Shown here in pieces: positions 43,893 to 52,178 of a stretch of 64,000 bases of DNA. Below the pieces are notes generated by a model. It had not been told where the DNA came from. It did no database searches and saw only the letters and a list, made by a program, of their open reading frames with translations. The stretch is taken from NCBI RefSeq assembly GCF_005405925.1, contig NZ_BJHV01000001.1, positions 2,046,001 to 2,110,000 of the forward strand. Direction: 5' to 3'. The translations under genes were made by a program, and so were the position numbers. Positions within the stretch are counted from its first letter, which is position 1. Every line of letters starts with the position of its first letter. Origin of the DNA: Streptomyces antimycoticus. Lineage in GTDB: Bacteria; Actinomycetota; Actinomycetes; Streptomycetales; Streptomycetaceae.

Positions 43893-44822
43893 TCAGCGGG
43901 GCGGGTGGATCGGTTCCGTGGCTGAGGTCTGCGATGCTGTCCAACTGGCGAGGAGTTTGAGGCGGTCCTCCGAGGGGGTGCCCGGCTCGGCCGTGTAGAT
44001 GATCAGGTCGTGTATGGCCCGTTGAGGCAGGGGCAGGTCCAGGGAGCGGAAGGTCAGCTCCAGACGGCCGACTTCGGGATGGTTCAGCCGCTTGATGCCT
44101 TCGTGACGGATTCGGACGTCGTGACTGGCCCACATGGTGCGGAAGTCGGGGCTGAGCGTGGACAGTTCGCCGACAAGCTCACGCAGGGCCCGGTCGTGGG
44201 GTTCACGTCCGGCTTCGGCGCGGAGCACTGCGACCGTGGCCCTCGCGCCTTCCTCCCAGTCGACGAAGAAGTCGCGGGAGCCGGGGTCGAGGAAGAAGTA
44301 ACGGGCGAAATTGGCGCAGCCGCGGTCGCCGGTGGTGTCGGTGTCGAACATCGGTGAGTACAGGGCCCTGCACAGCGCGTTGCTGGCGACGATGTCCAAA
44401 CGGCCGTCGCGTACGAAGGCGGGGGCCATGGTCATGGAGTCCACCATCCATTGGACGGGAGACGGGATCTTGACGTCCTTGCGGCGGTGCGACCTGCGGC
44501 GGGTGGGGCGAGCCGCTCTGGCCAGATCGAGAAGGTAGGTGCGCTCGTCCTCATTGAGGAGCAATGCCTGCGCGACTGCTTCCAGCACGTCCTCGGAGAC
44601 ACCGCTGATGTGGCCCTTCTCCAGCCGTGTGTACCACTCGGTGCTCACGCCGGCGAGGGCCGCGACCTCCTCGCGCCGTAGCCCCGGAACCCGGCGGCGT
44701 CGGCTGGTGGGCAGTCCGACCCGCTCCGGGGCGAGCTTGGCGCGTCGACTGATGAGGAAGTCGCGGATTTCCGAGCGGTTTTCGGTGGGATCACCGGTGC
44801 GGTTGTCGGACGGAGGTTCCAT
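43893..44822 (-). CDS. HTH regulator with MmyB-like ligand domain
   Basis: A 309-residue regulator. The N-terminal XRE domain (about residues 20-95) has RRRRVPGLRREEVAALAGVS then EWYTRLEKGHISGVSEDVLE; the C-terminal MmyB-like domain shows PVQWMVDSMTMAPAFVRDGR, DIVASNALCRALYSPMF and WASHDVRIRHEGIKRLNHPE, the usual core that binds fatty-acid-like ligands. Such regulators typically sit divergent to a short-chain dehydrogenase and repress it, exactly the order here. A dyad at 44863-44880 is the probable operator. Its 3' end has a small hairpin (43874-43893) beside the IS end. Confidence 0.9.
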   Translation of the reverse strand: MEPPSDNRTGDPTENRSEIRDFLISRRAKLAPERVGLPTSRRRRVPGLRREEVAALAGVSTEWYTRLEKGHISGVSEDVLEAVAQALLLNEDERTYLLDLARAARPTRRRSHRRKDVKIPSPVQWMVDSMTMAPAFVRDGRLDIVASNALCRALYSPMFDTDTTGDRGCANFARYFFLDPGSRDFFVDWEEGARATVAVLRAEAGREPHDRALRELVGELSTLSPDFRTMWASHDVRIRHEGIKRLNHPEVGRLELTFRSLDLPLPQRAIHDLIIYTAEPGTPSEDRLKLLASWTASQTSATEPIHPPR

Positions 44823-44862
44823 TCGTCCAGGTTACCCATGGCCCTGCCGATAGAGAGGTTGT

Positions 44863-44880
44863 GTTTATACCCCCATAAAC
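44863..44880. promoter_or_regulatory. Operator-like dyad GTTTAT-N6-ATAAAC
   Basis: GTTTAT (44863-44868) and ATAAAC (44875-44880) around ACCCCC, a perfect 6-bp-arm palindrome in the 167-bp divergent gap between the MmyB-type regulator and the SDR gene. A+T-rich arms stand out in this DNA. Position suggests binding by the neighbouring regulator. Confidence 0.7.
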
Positions 44881-44989
44881 GCGACCTTGCCCGCCTCTGA
44901 CGGCGCCGGTTGTCTGGGGTCGGCGGATTCGAACGGCACTTCTTTATCGCGGGCCGCCGTCCGCCGTATCCCATCCACACCTCAGGAGC

Positions 44990-45688
44990 ATGACCATGAC
45001 TGGCAAGACCGTACTGATCACCGGCGCGACCAGCGGTATCGGCGCCCACACCGCGCGGTTGCTCCTCGACCGCGGCCACCGTGTGGCGGTCACCGGCCGC
45101 AACGAGAACAAACTGAAGACTTTCCTCGACGAGGCCGGCCACCCCGACCGGCTGCTGGGTCTGGTCGCGGACGCGGCGGACTGGCAGGCCACCGAGTCGG
45201 TCGTGACCCGCACCGTGGAGCATTTCGGCGCCCTTGACGCGGCGGTGGCCAACGCCGGATTCATGTCCGGTGACTCCATCGGGGCCGGTAACCCGACGTC
45301 GTGGGCGCCGATGGTTCTCACCAACGTCCTCGGCCCCGCACTGCTGGCCCATGCCACCCTGCCCCACCTTGAGGCCACTGGCGGACGGCTGGTGCTCATC
45401 GGCAGCGTCGCCGGGCTGAAGAACTCTCCCGCCAATCTCTACTCGGCCACCAAGTGGGCTACCACCGGACTCGCCGAGAACCTGCGCCTGCAGGCCACGA
45501 CCCGCGGCATCGGTGTCACTCTTGTCAACCCCGGCATGATCGACACACCCTTCTGGCAAGGCGCCAGCGTTCCCCCCTTCGCCCTGCCTCCCCAGCCCAT
45601 CGCCGAGGCCATCTGCTTCGCCCTCGACCAACCGGCAGGCGTCGACCTCAACACCCTGACCATCCGGCCCATGGGCCAGCCCGTCTGA
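44990..45688 (+). CDS. Short-chain dehydrogenase/reductase
   Basis: A 232-residue classical SDR. Cofactor motif TGATSGIG (about residues 11-18), NAG motif VANAGF, catalytic Ser in IGSVAG and YxxxK as YSATK. An Arg after the second strand (VTGRNENK) favours NADPH. The start could be MTMTGK (44990) or the second ATG (44996). It is the target gene of the divergent MmyB-type regulator. Both lie between two pieces of one IS5-type element. Confidence 0.9.
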   Translation: MTMTGKTVLITGATSGIGAHTARLLLDRGHRVAVTGRNENKLKTFLDEAGHPDRLLGLVADAADWQATESVVTRTVEHFGALDAAVANAGFMSGDSIGAGNPTSWAPMVLTNVLGPALLAHATLPHLEATGGRLVLIGSVAGLKNSPANLYSATKWATTGLAENLRLQATTRGIGVTLVNPGMIDTPFWQGASVPPFALPPQPIAEAICFALDQPAGVDLNTLTIRPMGQPV

Positions 45689-45717
45689 CCACGCTCGGTC
45701 TCCACGTGAGCGCTCAC

Positions 45718-45935
45718 TGAGCCTTTTCCAACCTGCCTGACGGGTGGGTCAGTTGGGCTGACAAATGAGCGAAGCCCCTGGTAGATGGGTTTTCGACCAA
45801 GAAGAAGCGGCTCCACCAGAGGCTTCGCGTGCTTGTCTACCCGTCCGGACCGGACCTGGCCAGCTCCACCCTGCGCTTCCTGACCACTCGCCTGCGAGAA
45901 CACCGCCAGACACTTGGCACCCGCTGGCCAGGCCG
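45718..45935 (+). mobile_element. IS5-type element, 5' fragment
   Basis: Begins with TGAGCCTTTTCCAACCTGCC; its first 31 bp match the end of the deleted copy at 43859, in opposite direction. From 45829 the transposase N-terminus reads LVYPSGPDLASSTLRFLTTR and continues to HRQTLGTRW, then the similarity stops near 45930. The remaining transposase and the other end are absent. The following 260 bp up to the monooxygenase hold no recognisable gene. Confidence 0.7.
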
Positions 45936-46196
45936 GCGTCTGACGTTCGCCGTCCACGCCCGCATCGGACGGCGCGGCGAGCGCGACCGTGATCACGGCG
46001 GCGTACGGCCGTCCGCCCATTCCCGGCACGCCGCCATGAGCAGCCTGCCGGGTGCCCGTGCGCGGCGCTGAGACGGTGCGGGACGGGAGTGTCAGCGCCA
46101 CGTGCCCCCTGTCAGCGCCGTGTGTGCCCCGTGTGAGCGGCCCGCGTCAGTCTTCCCGTGCCTGAAGACCACAGGCTTCGGAAGGGGAGTTCTGTC

Positions 46197-47716
46197 GTGC
46201 ATGACGTAGTGATCGTGGGCGCCGGCCCGGTCGGTCTGTTCCTCGCCTGCGAGCTTGGCCTCGCGGGCTGCTCGGTCCTGGTGCTCGAACGGGAGCCGGA
46301 GCCCGGCTCCCCGTGGCGGGCGGAGCCCCTCGGGATGCGGGGCCTGTCCGCCGCGTCGGTCGAGGCGTTCTACCGCCGCGGGATGCTGCACCCGCTGCTG
46401 ACGGCCTCGGGCGTCCACGACGATCCCGGCGCGGACGCCGACACCGACGAGCCGTCACCCCCGCGCACCGCTGGCCACTTCGCCGGGATAACGCTCGATC
46501 CGGCCAAGGTCGACGTCGCCGCCCTGCCGTTCCGGCTTCCCAGTCCGGCACCGGAGGGCGTGGTGACGCACCTCGAAGCGGTCGAGGCGGTGCTGGCCGA
46601 GCGGGCGTCCAAGCTCGGCGTGGACATCAGGCGCGGCGTCACGGTCTCAGCCATCGCCCAGGACGAGGAGAGCGTGGTCGCGCAAGCGGGCGAGCACGAG
46701 TACGCGGCGCGCTGGCTGGTCGGCTGCGATGGCGGACGCAGTACGGTGCGCGGGCTCGCGGGCTTCGCATTCGTCGGCACCGAGCCGCAGTTCACCGGCT
46801 ACACCCTGCACGCCACCATCGCCGATCCCGAGAAGCTGCGCCCCGGGTTCACCCTGACGCCGAGCGGCATGTACATCCGGATGCCCGCGGAGGGGCATAT
46901 CGGCATGATGGACTTCGACGGTGGCGCGTTCGACCGCTCACAACCGCCGACTCGCGACCATCTCCAGACGGTTCTGCGCCGAGTGTCCGGCACCGACGTG
47001 ACACTCAGCGCCATCCATCTCGCCTCGACCTTCACCGATCGGGCGATGCAGACGACGACCTACCGGGCGGGACGCGTCCTGCTCGCGGGCGACGCCGCTC
47101 ATATCCACTCCCCCTTGGCGGGCAGGGGCTCAACACCGGCCTCGGCGACGCCATGAACCTGGGATGGAAACTCGCCGCCACCGTGCACGGGCACGCGCCG
47201 GACGGGCTGCTCGACACCTACACCCGCGAGCGCCATCCGATCGGCGCGGCGGTGCTCGACTGGTCGCGCGCCCAAGTGGCGGCCATGCGGCCGGACGCGC
47301 ATGGCCAGGCGATCCAAGGAGTGGTCCGCGACCTGCTCGGAACCCGTGACGGAACGACCTATGTGTTCCAGAAGGTGTCGGGATCGTCGATCCGCTACGA
47401 CCTCGGCGGCGAGCATCCCCTGGTCGGCCGCAACGCCCCGGACCTCCGTCTTGAGGACGGCACGCGCCTCGGCGACCTGATGCGGGACGGACAAGGCATC
47501 GTGCTCGATTTCAGCGTCGACCGATGCCTGCACGGTTCAGCGTTGGGCTGGGAGAGCCGGATGCGGTACGCGGCCGGGCAGGCGAGAAACGACCTCGGGC
47601 CAGGCGCCGTGCTCGTCCGGCCGGACGGCGTCGTCGCCTGGGCAGGTGATCGCCGCCCGGACCGTGAGGCGTTCGAGCGGGCCGCGGTCCAATGGTTCGG
47701 CAGCCCCGGTGCTTAA
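46197..47716 (+). CDS. FAD-dependent aromatic monooxygenase, one frameshift
   Basis: About 506 residues of the PHBH-fold group A flavoprotein hydroxylases (RdmE/PgaE/TetX-like). The FAD motif VVIVGAGPVGLFLACELGLA opens the protein; LVGCDGGRSTVR (DG motif) is near residue 178 and GDAAHIHSP near 296. There the frame is lost at the C5 run 47110-47114; one more C gives HSPLGGQGLNTGLGDAMNLG, the expected GD-helix continuation, and the C-terminal thioredoxin-like domain follows. The GTG start at 46197 has GGGGAG upstream. No biosynthetic genes adjoin; it may hydroxylate or detoxify an aromatic compound. Confidence 0.86.
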
Positions 47717-47768
47717 GGTAGCCACCCCCATCGCCTTCTCGCGCGCCGTCGAAGGTGGGGTGCGCGGG

Positions 47769-48932
47769 TCACGGGGAGACGGTGGCGGCAGGCGGGGTCC
47801 ACCGGTGGGTGCGGGGCACCGCGCCGGGGATGCCGTAGTCCTTCTTGAGCTGTTCGGGGATGGCGTAGTGCATCACGCGTCCGCGGGTGAGGGAGGACAG
47901 TTCGAGGATGGTGGTGAGGTGGCCGAGGCGGTCCAGCGCCCAGGCCCCGAGCGGGGAGCGGGCCTCGATGGTCTCCAGTACGCCGAGAAGGTGGGGCACG
48001 GCCTTGACGACGGTGTCCCAGGGGGTGCGCGACACCTGGAGCCAGTCGGCGCAGGTGTCCCCGACGAGGTGGCGGATGAGTGCGGAGACGATCGGGTCGA
48101 AGAAGGTCCCGGGCACGACCTCCTCGTAGAGGTCGATGAGCTGCCGGGTCAGCTGCGCGCCTTCCTCCGTCGGCCCCATGTGCCGGACCATGTACAGGTC
48201 GAGGAACCGGCGGGCGTCGTCGAGGGTCGTGGGGACGGCGTCCTGGTCGACGCCGAGCATGGCTCCGACCACGCGCCAGGCGTAGTAGTACGCCTCCGCG
48301 CCCTCCGTGGACATGTGGATGCCGAGGCGGTGCAGGCTGTCCAGGACCAGCAGGGAGAAGAACATCTGCCCGCCGATCATGTCCTCCTGGCAGATCGGCG
48401 TCCCGAGCGCGTCGGTGTCCCAGCGGTTCTCCCGCCTCAGGTGGTGGCGGATGGAGGCGTGCAGCAGGCGGACCTTCTGGGCGGCGGGGATGAAGCGGCT
48501 GCCGTCCTCGAAGGCGCCGGGCTGCATCAGGTAGACGGTGAACTGGCCGGTCTCCGCCATCCGTTTGGAGGGGTACTTCAGCCCGTGGGTGGCCGACAGC
48601 AGCTTGGCCACCTGCGGGACGAGGTAGCACGCGGGCATGGAGGCGAAGGACAGCGCGGTGGAGATGTGCACGTTGTTGTCGATGAAGAACAGCCGGGCCT
48701 TCTCCATCTCCCCCCAGTCCACCCAGGCCGGCGGGGCGCTGGTGGCCCGAAGGTACTCGCGGGCGACATCGGGCAGCCCGTCCGGCAAGGGAGCGCCGAC
48801 GGTGGAGACATAGCGCATCAGGGTGTTGAACTTCCCCACCTCCCCGCGCTCGAAGAGGGTGGCGACGGTGGCGTCGGCGAGTTCGTCACCGGCCTGCCGC
48901 AGGGCGTCCATCGATGCCTCGGTGTAGGTCAT
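47769..48932 (-). CDS. MpaB-family oxygenase (DUF2236)
   Basis: A 387-residue protein of the MpaB/latex-clearing-protein-like group, which contains b-type heme proteins that cleave isoprenoid chains. Helical throughout; FFIDNNVHISTALSFASMPA, SATHGLKYPSKRM, VRLLHASIRHHLR (with the family's conserved His/Arg) and LLVLDSLHRLGIHMS are recognisable. The ATG at 48932 follows AAGGAG; an ATG 18 bp upstream is possible. The upstream neighbour in the same direction is a polyprenyl synthase, and isoprenoid oxidation would suit both. No signal peptide. Confidence 0.84.
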   Translation of the reverse strand: MTYTEASMDALRQAGDELADATVATLFERGEVGKFNTLMRYVSTVGAPLPDGLPDVAREYLRATSAPPAWVDWGEMEKARLFFIDNNVHISTALSFASMPACYLVPQVAKLLSATHGLKYPSKRMAETGQFTVYLMQPGAFEDGSRFIPAAQKVRLLHASIRHHLRRENRWDTDALGTPICQEDMIGGQMFFSLLVLDSLHRLGIHMSTEGAEAYYYAWRVVGAMLGVDQDAVPTTLDDARRFLDLYMVRHMGPTEEGAQLTRQLIDLYEEVVPGTFFDPIVSALIRHLVGDTCADWLQVSRTPWDTVVKAVPHLLGVLETIEARSPLGAWALDRLGHLTTILELSSLTRGRVMHYAIPEQLKKDYGIPGAVPRTHRWTPPAATVSP

Positions 48933-48967
48933 GACGGGGCTCCTTGTCATCGACGGGTCGTCCACGA

Positions 48968-48999
48968 CACAGGCGGGGGCGGCGGCCGTCCCGCCTGTG
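48968..48999. terminator. Hairpin between polyprenyl synthase and MpaB genes
   Basis: CACAGGCGGG (48968-48977) pairs perfectly with CCCGCCTGTG (48990-48999) over a 12-base loop. It lies in the 73-bp gap, so it may reduce read-through from the polyprenyl synthase gene into the oxygenase gene, or be a processing site. Confidence 0.55.
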
Positions 49000-49005
49000 C
49001 GGGGG

Positions 49006-50118
49006 TCAGGACAGGCGGACCGCCGCCGAACGCGCCAGCGCGGTCAGGGCAGCGGCGGCGTACGGGGGTGTGTCCAGCTCGTGCAGGGCGTCGAGGGCCT
49101 CCTCGACCCGCGCGGTGATCATGGCCTCGATACGATCCGGGGCCTTCAGCCGGCACATCACCTCGCGGACCGCGTCCAGGCCATCCGCATCCAGATCGCG
49201 TCGGCCGAGGAGGGCGCTCAGCCGCTCCCGCTCACCGTCACCGGCGATGCGCCAGGTCTCCGCCAGCAGGGCCGTGGGCCGGTGGCCGCGCACATCGTCG
49301 GCGTTTGCCTTGCCGGTGCGTTCCGGGTCTCCGAACAGGCCGAGCAGGTCGTCCCGGAGCTGGAACGCCTCGCCCAGCGGCAGCCCGTACGCGGAGTAGC
49401 CCTCCCGCAGCCGCCGGCCGGCCCCGGCCAGGGCGCCACCGATCAACAGGGGCTGCTCGACGGTGTACTTGGCGGTCTTGTACCGGATCACCTTCAGCGA
49501 CGTCGTGGTGTCCGGATCGGCCCCGGTCCGCAGGATCTCCAGGCACTCCCCCGCGATCAGCTCCCGGGCCAGCACCGACCACAGCGGGCGGGCCCGTGCC
49601 AGGTACGCGGCGGGCAGACCGCTGGTGGCGAACAGCTCCCCGGCCAGCGACATCAGCAGATCGCCCACCAGCATCGCCAGCGACCTGGCGGCGGCGACGG
49701 CACGCGGCCGACGGCGTACGGCGGCGCGCAGGGCGATATGCGCCGTGGGCCGGCCATGCCGCAGCGGACTGTCGTCGATGAGATCGTCATGCACCACCGC
49801 GGCGGCATGCACCAGCTCCATCGAGGCCGCCGCCCGCACGAGCGCATCGCTGTCCGGCTGCCCCACCGCGCGCCAGCCCCAGTAGCAGAACGCCGCGCGC
49901 AGCCGCTTGCCGTCCGCGACTGCCGCCTCCAACTGCCCGGCCACGGGGCCCAGGGCCGGGTCGATCGCCGATAACTGCTCGGCCTCCTGGGCGACGAAGC
50001 CGTGCAGCACCTCGTCGACGCGGGTCTTGAACGCGACCGGCCCCCAGCGGTCGGACCCCCACCGATCAGGCGCCCACCGATCGGCCCCCCACCGATCGGA
50101 CCCCCGCCGGTCAGACAT
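49006..50118 (-). CDS. Polyprenyl diphosphate synthase with repeated N-terminal peptide
   Basis: A 370-residue trans-prenyl synthase. First Asp-rich motif HDDLIDDSPLRHGRPTAH (DDxxD form DDLID, near residue 113) and second LRDDLLGLFGD (near 257) bind the Mg-diphosphates; KYTVEQPLLIGG is also typical. The first ~26 residues are unlike any synthase: SDRRG then four units of (A/G)-DRW-(G/A/P), encoded by a 15-18 bp repeat, probably unstructured. The start overlaps the upstream 97-residue gene by 8 bp. It makes a linear isoprenoid of unknown length; the MpaB oxygenase follows. Confidence 0.88.
   Translation of the reverse strand: MSDRRGSDRWGADRWAPDRWGSDRWGPVAFKTRVDEVLHGFVAQEAEQLSAIDPALGPVAGQLEAAVADGKRLRAAFCYWGWRAVGQPDSDALVRAAASMELVHAAAVVHDDLIDDSPLRHGRPTAHIALRAAVRRRPRAVAAARSLAMLVGDLLMSLAGELFATSGLPAAYLARARPLWSVLARELIAGECLEILRTGADPDTTTSLKVIRYKTAKYTVEQPLLIGGALAGAGRRLREGYSAYGLPLGEAFQLRDDLLGLFGDPERTGKANADDVRGHRPTALLAETWRIAGDGERERLSALLGRRDLDADGLDAVREVMCRLKAPDRIEAMITARVEEALDALHELDTPPYAAAALTALARSAAVRLS
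50039..50113. repeat. Coding repeat in polyprenyl synthase N-terminus
   Basis: Five imperfect copies of a CGATCGG(A/C)CCCCCAC-like unit, about 15 bp each, coding on the minus strand for the repeated SDRWG/ADRWA/PDRWG peptide. In-frame, so copy changes would only alter the leader length. Confidence 0.8.
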
Positions 50119-50404
50119 CGCCGGTGGCCCGCCGGGCCAGCGCGTGCCGGGCGAGAATCTCCAGGTGGGCCGGGGGGACGGCCGCGGTATGCCGATCCAG
50201 CGCCAGGCGCCCGCGTGCCATCAGGTCGTGCTCGGCCTCCGCCGCCAGCTCCGCGGCATCCGAGCGGCGCAGCAACCCCCGCGCCGCCCCCAGCACCGAA
50301 CCCAGCGTGCTCACCGCCAGATCGGCCAGCCCGGCCGCCAGCAGCACCGCCCGCTCGTCCAGTCCCCCGCGTCGTCCCGTGCCTTGCGCCATCCCATCCC
50401 CCAC
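50111..50404 (-). CDS. Small hypothetical protein upstream of the polyprenyl synthase
   Basis: A 97-residue helical protein, no family recognised. It contains AVLLAAGLADLAVSTLGSVL, LLRRSDAAELAAEAEHDLMA and a C-terminal PPAHLEILARHALARRATGD, with amphipathic, Ala/Leu-rich pattern. The stop at 50111 overlaps the synthase ATG (50118) by 8 bp, so the pair is co-translated and probably acts together. It could be a partner subunit of the synthase. The 160 bp upstream (50405-50564) hold no gene. Confidence 0.65.
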   Translation of the reverse strand: MGDGMAQGTGRRGGLDERAVLLAAGLADLAVSTLGSVLGAARGLLRRSDAAELAAEAEHDLMARGRLALDRHTAAVPPAHLEILARHALARRATGDV

Positions 50405-50564
50405 CCTCAGCCGTCCGGGCGGCGTAGGTCACACGCCGTGCCGGCCAGCGTGGCATCACACCGGGCATATGAAGGGAACAACTCACGATCGAGTGACGGC
50501 ATCGCTCGTACGTACGGACTGCTCCTTCCGCCAGGGGCGGGCGATCACGGCCCGGCGGACCCGC

Positions 50565-50966
50565 CTAGCCGCGGGGGCTGCTGATCCGTTCCGGCTGGAT
50601 CACATAGAGCACCCGGACTTGATCGCGGCCGCCGAACCATGGGTAGGGCCCACCGAGGTACTTCTGCGCGAGCGCCTCAATGTGTTCGGCCGCTCCCTCG
50701 GTGGTCACCCGTACCACACGGCCGCGGATCTGGACGTAGGAGGCGGGTTGCGCGGGGTCGGCGACCGCGATGGCCACCCGCGGGTCGCGCGCGATGTTCC
50801 GGGTCTTCTGATGCGACTCCACACTGTTGATCAGGACGTGCTCGCCATCGGTGTCCACCCAGGTCTGGGTGAGCTGGGGCGAACCGTCGGGCATGGTGGT
50901 GGCGATGTAGCAGGTGCTGGGGAGGCGCAGCAGCGCCAGCACATCCTCGCCGAGGGGTACGGGCAC
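50565..50966 (-). CDS. PPOX-class (F420/FMN) oxidoreductase
   Basis: A 133-residue split-barrel flavin/F420 protein. STCYIATTMPDGSPQLTQTW (about residues 17-36), VLINSVESHQKTRNIARDPR (about 45-64) and YVQIRGRVVRVTTEG are the conserved cofactor and dimer elements. The GTG at 50966 with GGAGG five bases upstream decides the start. Members reduce or protect against diverse small molecules with F420H2. It stands alone between the small prenyl partner and a damaged MarR gene. Confidence 0.88.
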   Translation of the reverse strand: MPVPLGEDVLALLRLPSTCYIATTMPDGSPQLTQTWVDTDGEHVLINSVESHQKTRNIARDPRVAIAVADPAQPASYVQIRGRVVRVTTEGAAEHIEALAQKYLGGPYPWFGGRDQVRVLYVIQPERISSPRG

Positions 50967-51198
50967 GGGATCCTCCAGGGGGCGGTTCGGTGGGGTGCTG
51001 GGGCCACGGTAACCACGGCGGGGAGCCCGCCCCTCCCCGCCCCCGAGCTGCGGCTCCCACCCGTACCGCATGAGCGGCATCCGCGAGGGCGCCTCACACG
51101 GCTCACCGCCACCTCCCGGTGGCGCGTACTTCGTGACACGGCCTGGAGCGGGTCCAGGAGCCCGGAAGGGGACAGCAGCACCGCTGCGGGAACGGGCC

Positions 51199-51504
51199 GT
51201 GCCCCATCTGTCCAGTCAACAACTGCGTGCCTGGCGTGGTGTCCTGAAGCTGCAGGCCGTGCTCATGCCGAAGCTGGAGGCGGAGCTGCGGGAGGAGACC
51301 GGACTCACGATCAACGAGGAGGAGGGGCGACAGGCGGTCCAGCTCGCGCTCACCAGCGCCGGGGGCCACCAGATCCGTGCGGCGATGGACGTGAGGTTCC
51401 GAGGTGTGCGCAGGAGGCTCGTGGACCTGCTCGACGCCGAGGAGGTCGAGCTGCTCGCGAAGATCTGGGCGCGCCTCCAGGCCCACAACGCCGGCGAGGA
51501 CTGA
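51199..51504 (+). pseudogene. MarR-like protein with the DNA-binding core deleted
   Basis: The N-terminal helix LSSQQLRAWRGVLKLQAVLM and the C-terminal dimer helices EEGRQAVQLALTSAGGHQIR then RRLVDLLDAEEVELLAKIWA match the ends of MarR regulators. The ~55 residues between, which carry the winged helix-turn-helix, are missing and the two ends are joined in frame at GLTINEEEGRQ. The frame is open from 51070; the GTG at 51199 fits the family start. The product (~101 residues) could still dimerise with full MarR proteins but not bind DNA. Confidence 0.6.
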
Positions 51505-51596
51505 CCGCGGCAAGGCTCCGCACCCTCGTTACGGAAATCCATCCACGACACATCGAGCCGCCGGAACGCTGGTCCATCACGCCCCGGAAAGGTGGT

Positions 51597-52110
51597 TCAT
51601 CCGCTCTCGGCGATCACGCGTGCCGCGGCCAGGACCGCCTCCGGCTCGGCGCGCCGGGTGTAGTCGGCGGTGATGTGCGCGTAGCGAATCACACCGCCCC
51701 GGTCCGCGACATAGGTTGCGGGCAGGGGCACCTCGGGCGCGGCCGCACCGTTGAACGCGGCCACGTCGTTATCGTTGCCGAGCTGATAGGCGACGACCTC
51801 GGGCGCGATCCGGTGCACCGGCCGGAACGTCCGAGCCACGGTGTTGTCCTGGTCGGACAGCACCGGGAGGCCAGGTCATGCCGCTCCTGCGGCGACAAGG
51901 ACCGGTCGGGCAGCTCGGGGCTGATCGCGACGAGCCGCGCCCCCAACCGCGTCAGCTCGGGAAGCCGGGCCTGCAGCGCACGGAGCTCGAGGTTGCGGTA
52001 CGGGCACCAACTGCCCCGGTAGAACGAGACCACCACCGGCCCGGCGGCGAGCAGATCGGCGATGTCGACCGGGCACCGCGCCCGAGTCGCCACGCTCCGG
52101 GGGTCCAGTG
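51597..52110 (-). pseudogene. Peroxiredoxin-like (AhpC/TSA) gene, 5'-truncated and frameshifted
   Basis: The core reads LLAAGPVVVSFYRGSWCPYR then LELRALQARLPELTRLGARL, the thioredoxin-fold peroxidatic Cys loop, with the usual CPYC changed to CPYR. Frame is lost near 51868: one more A (plus strand) joins ERHDLAFPVLSDQDNTVART to the C-terminal half (LPATYVADRGGVIRYAHI). The first ~45 residues of the family are absent: upstream of codon ADLLAAG the sequence is a GGGGCC hexamer repeat and then the end of the next gene. Lost function is likely. Confidence 0.7.
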
Positions 52111-52145
52111 GCCGGGGCCGGGGCCGGGGCCGGGGTCGGGGTCGG
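52111..52145. repeat. GGGGCC/GGGGTC hexamer repeat
   Basis: About four GGGGCC and two GGGGTC units in a row, lying at the broken 5' end of the peroxiredoxin gene. It has the runs of four Gs needed to form a G-quadruplex, and such repeats can mark a deletion end point. Confidence 0.85.
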
Positions 52146-52178
52146 CCGCAGGGAGCCGACCCCGGTGGGCCGGGCCCG

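Noticed and set aside
46197..47716. Rifampicin monooxygenase (rox) near rph
   Set aside because: Tempting because of the nearby RAE, but no second palindrome lies upstream of this gene and the sequence could equally be any aromatic hydroxylase of the group.
50471..50640. Possible small gene starting MKGTTHDRVTASLVR
   Set aside because: It runs antisense into the PPOX gene with no domain; the conserved protein on the other strand is far better supported.
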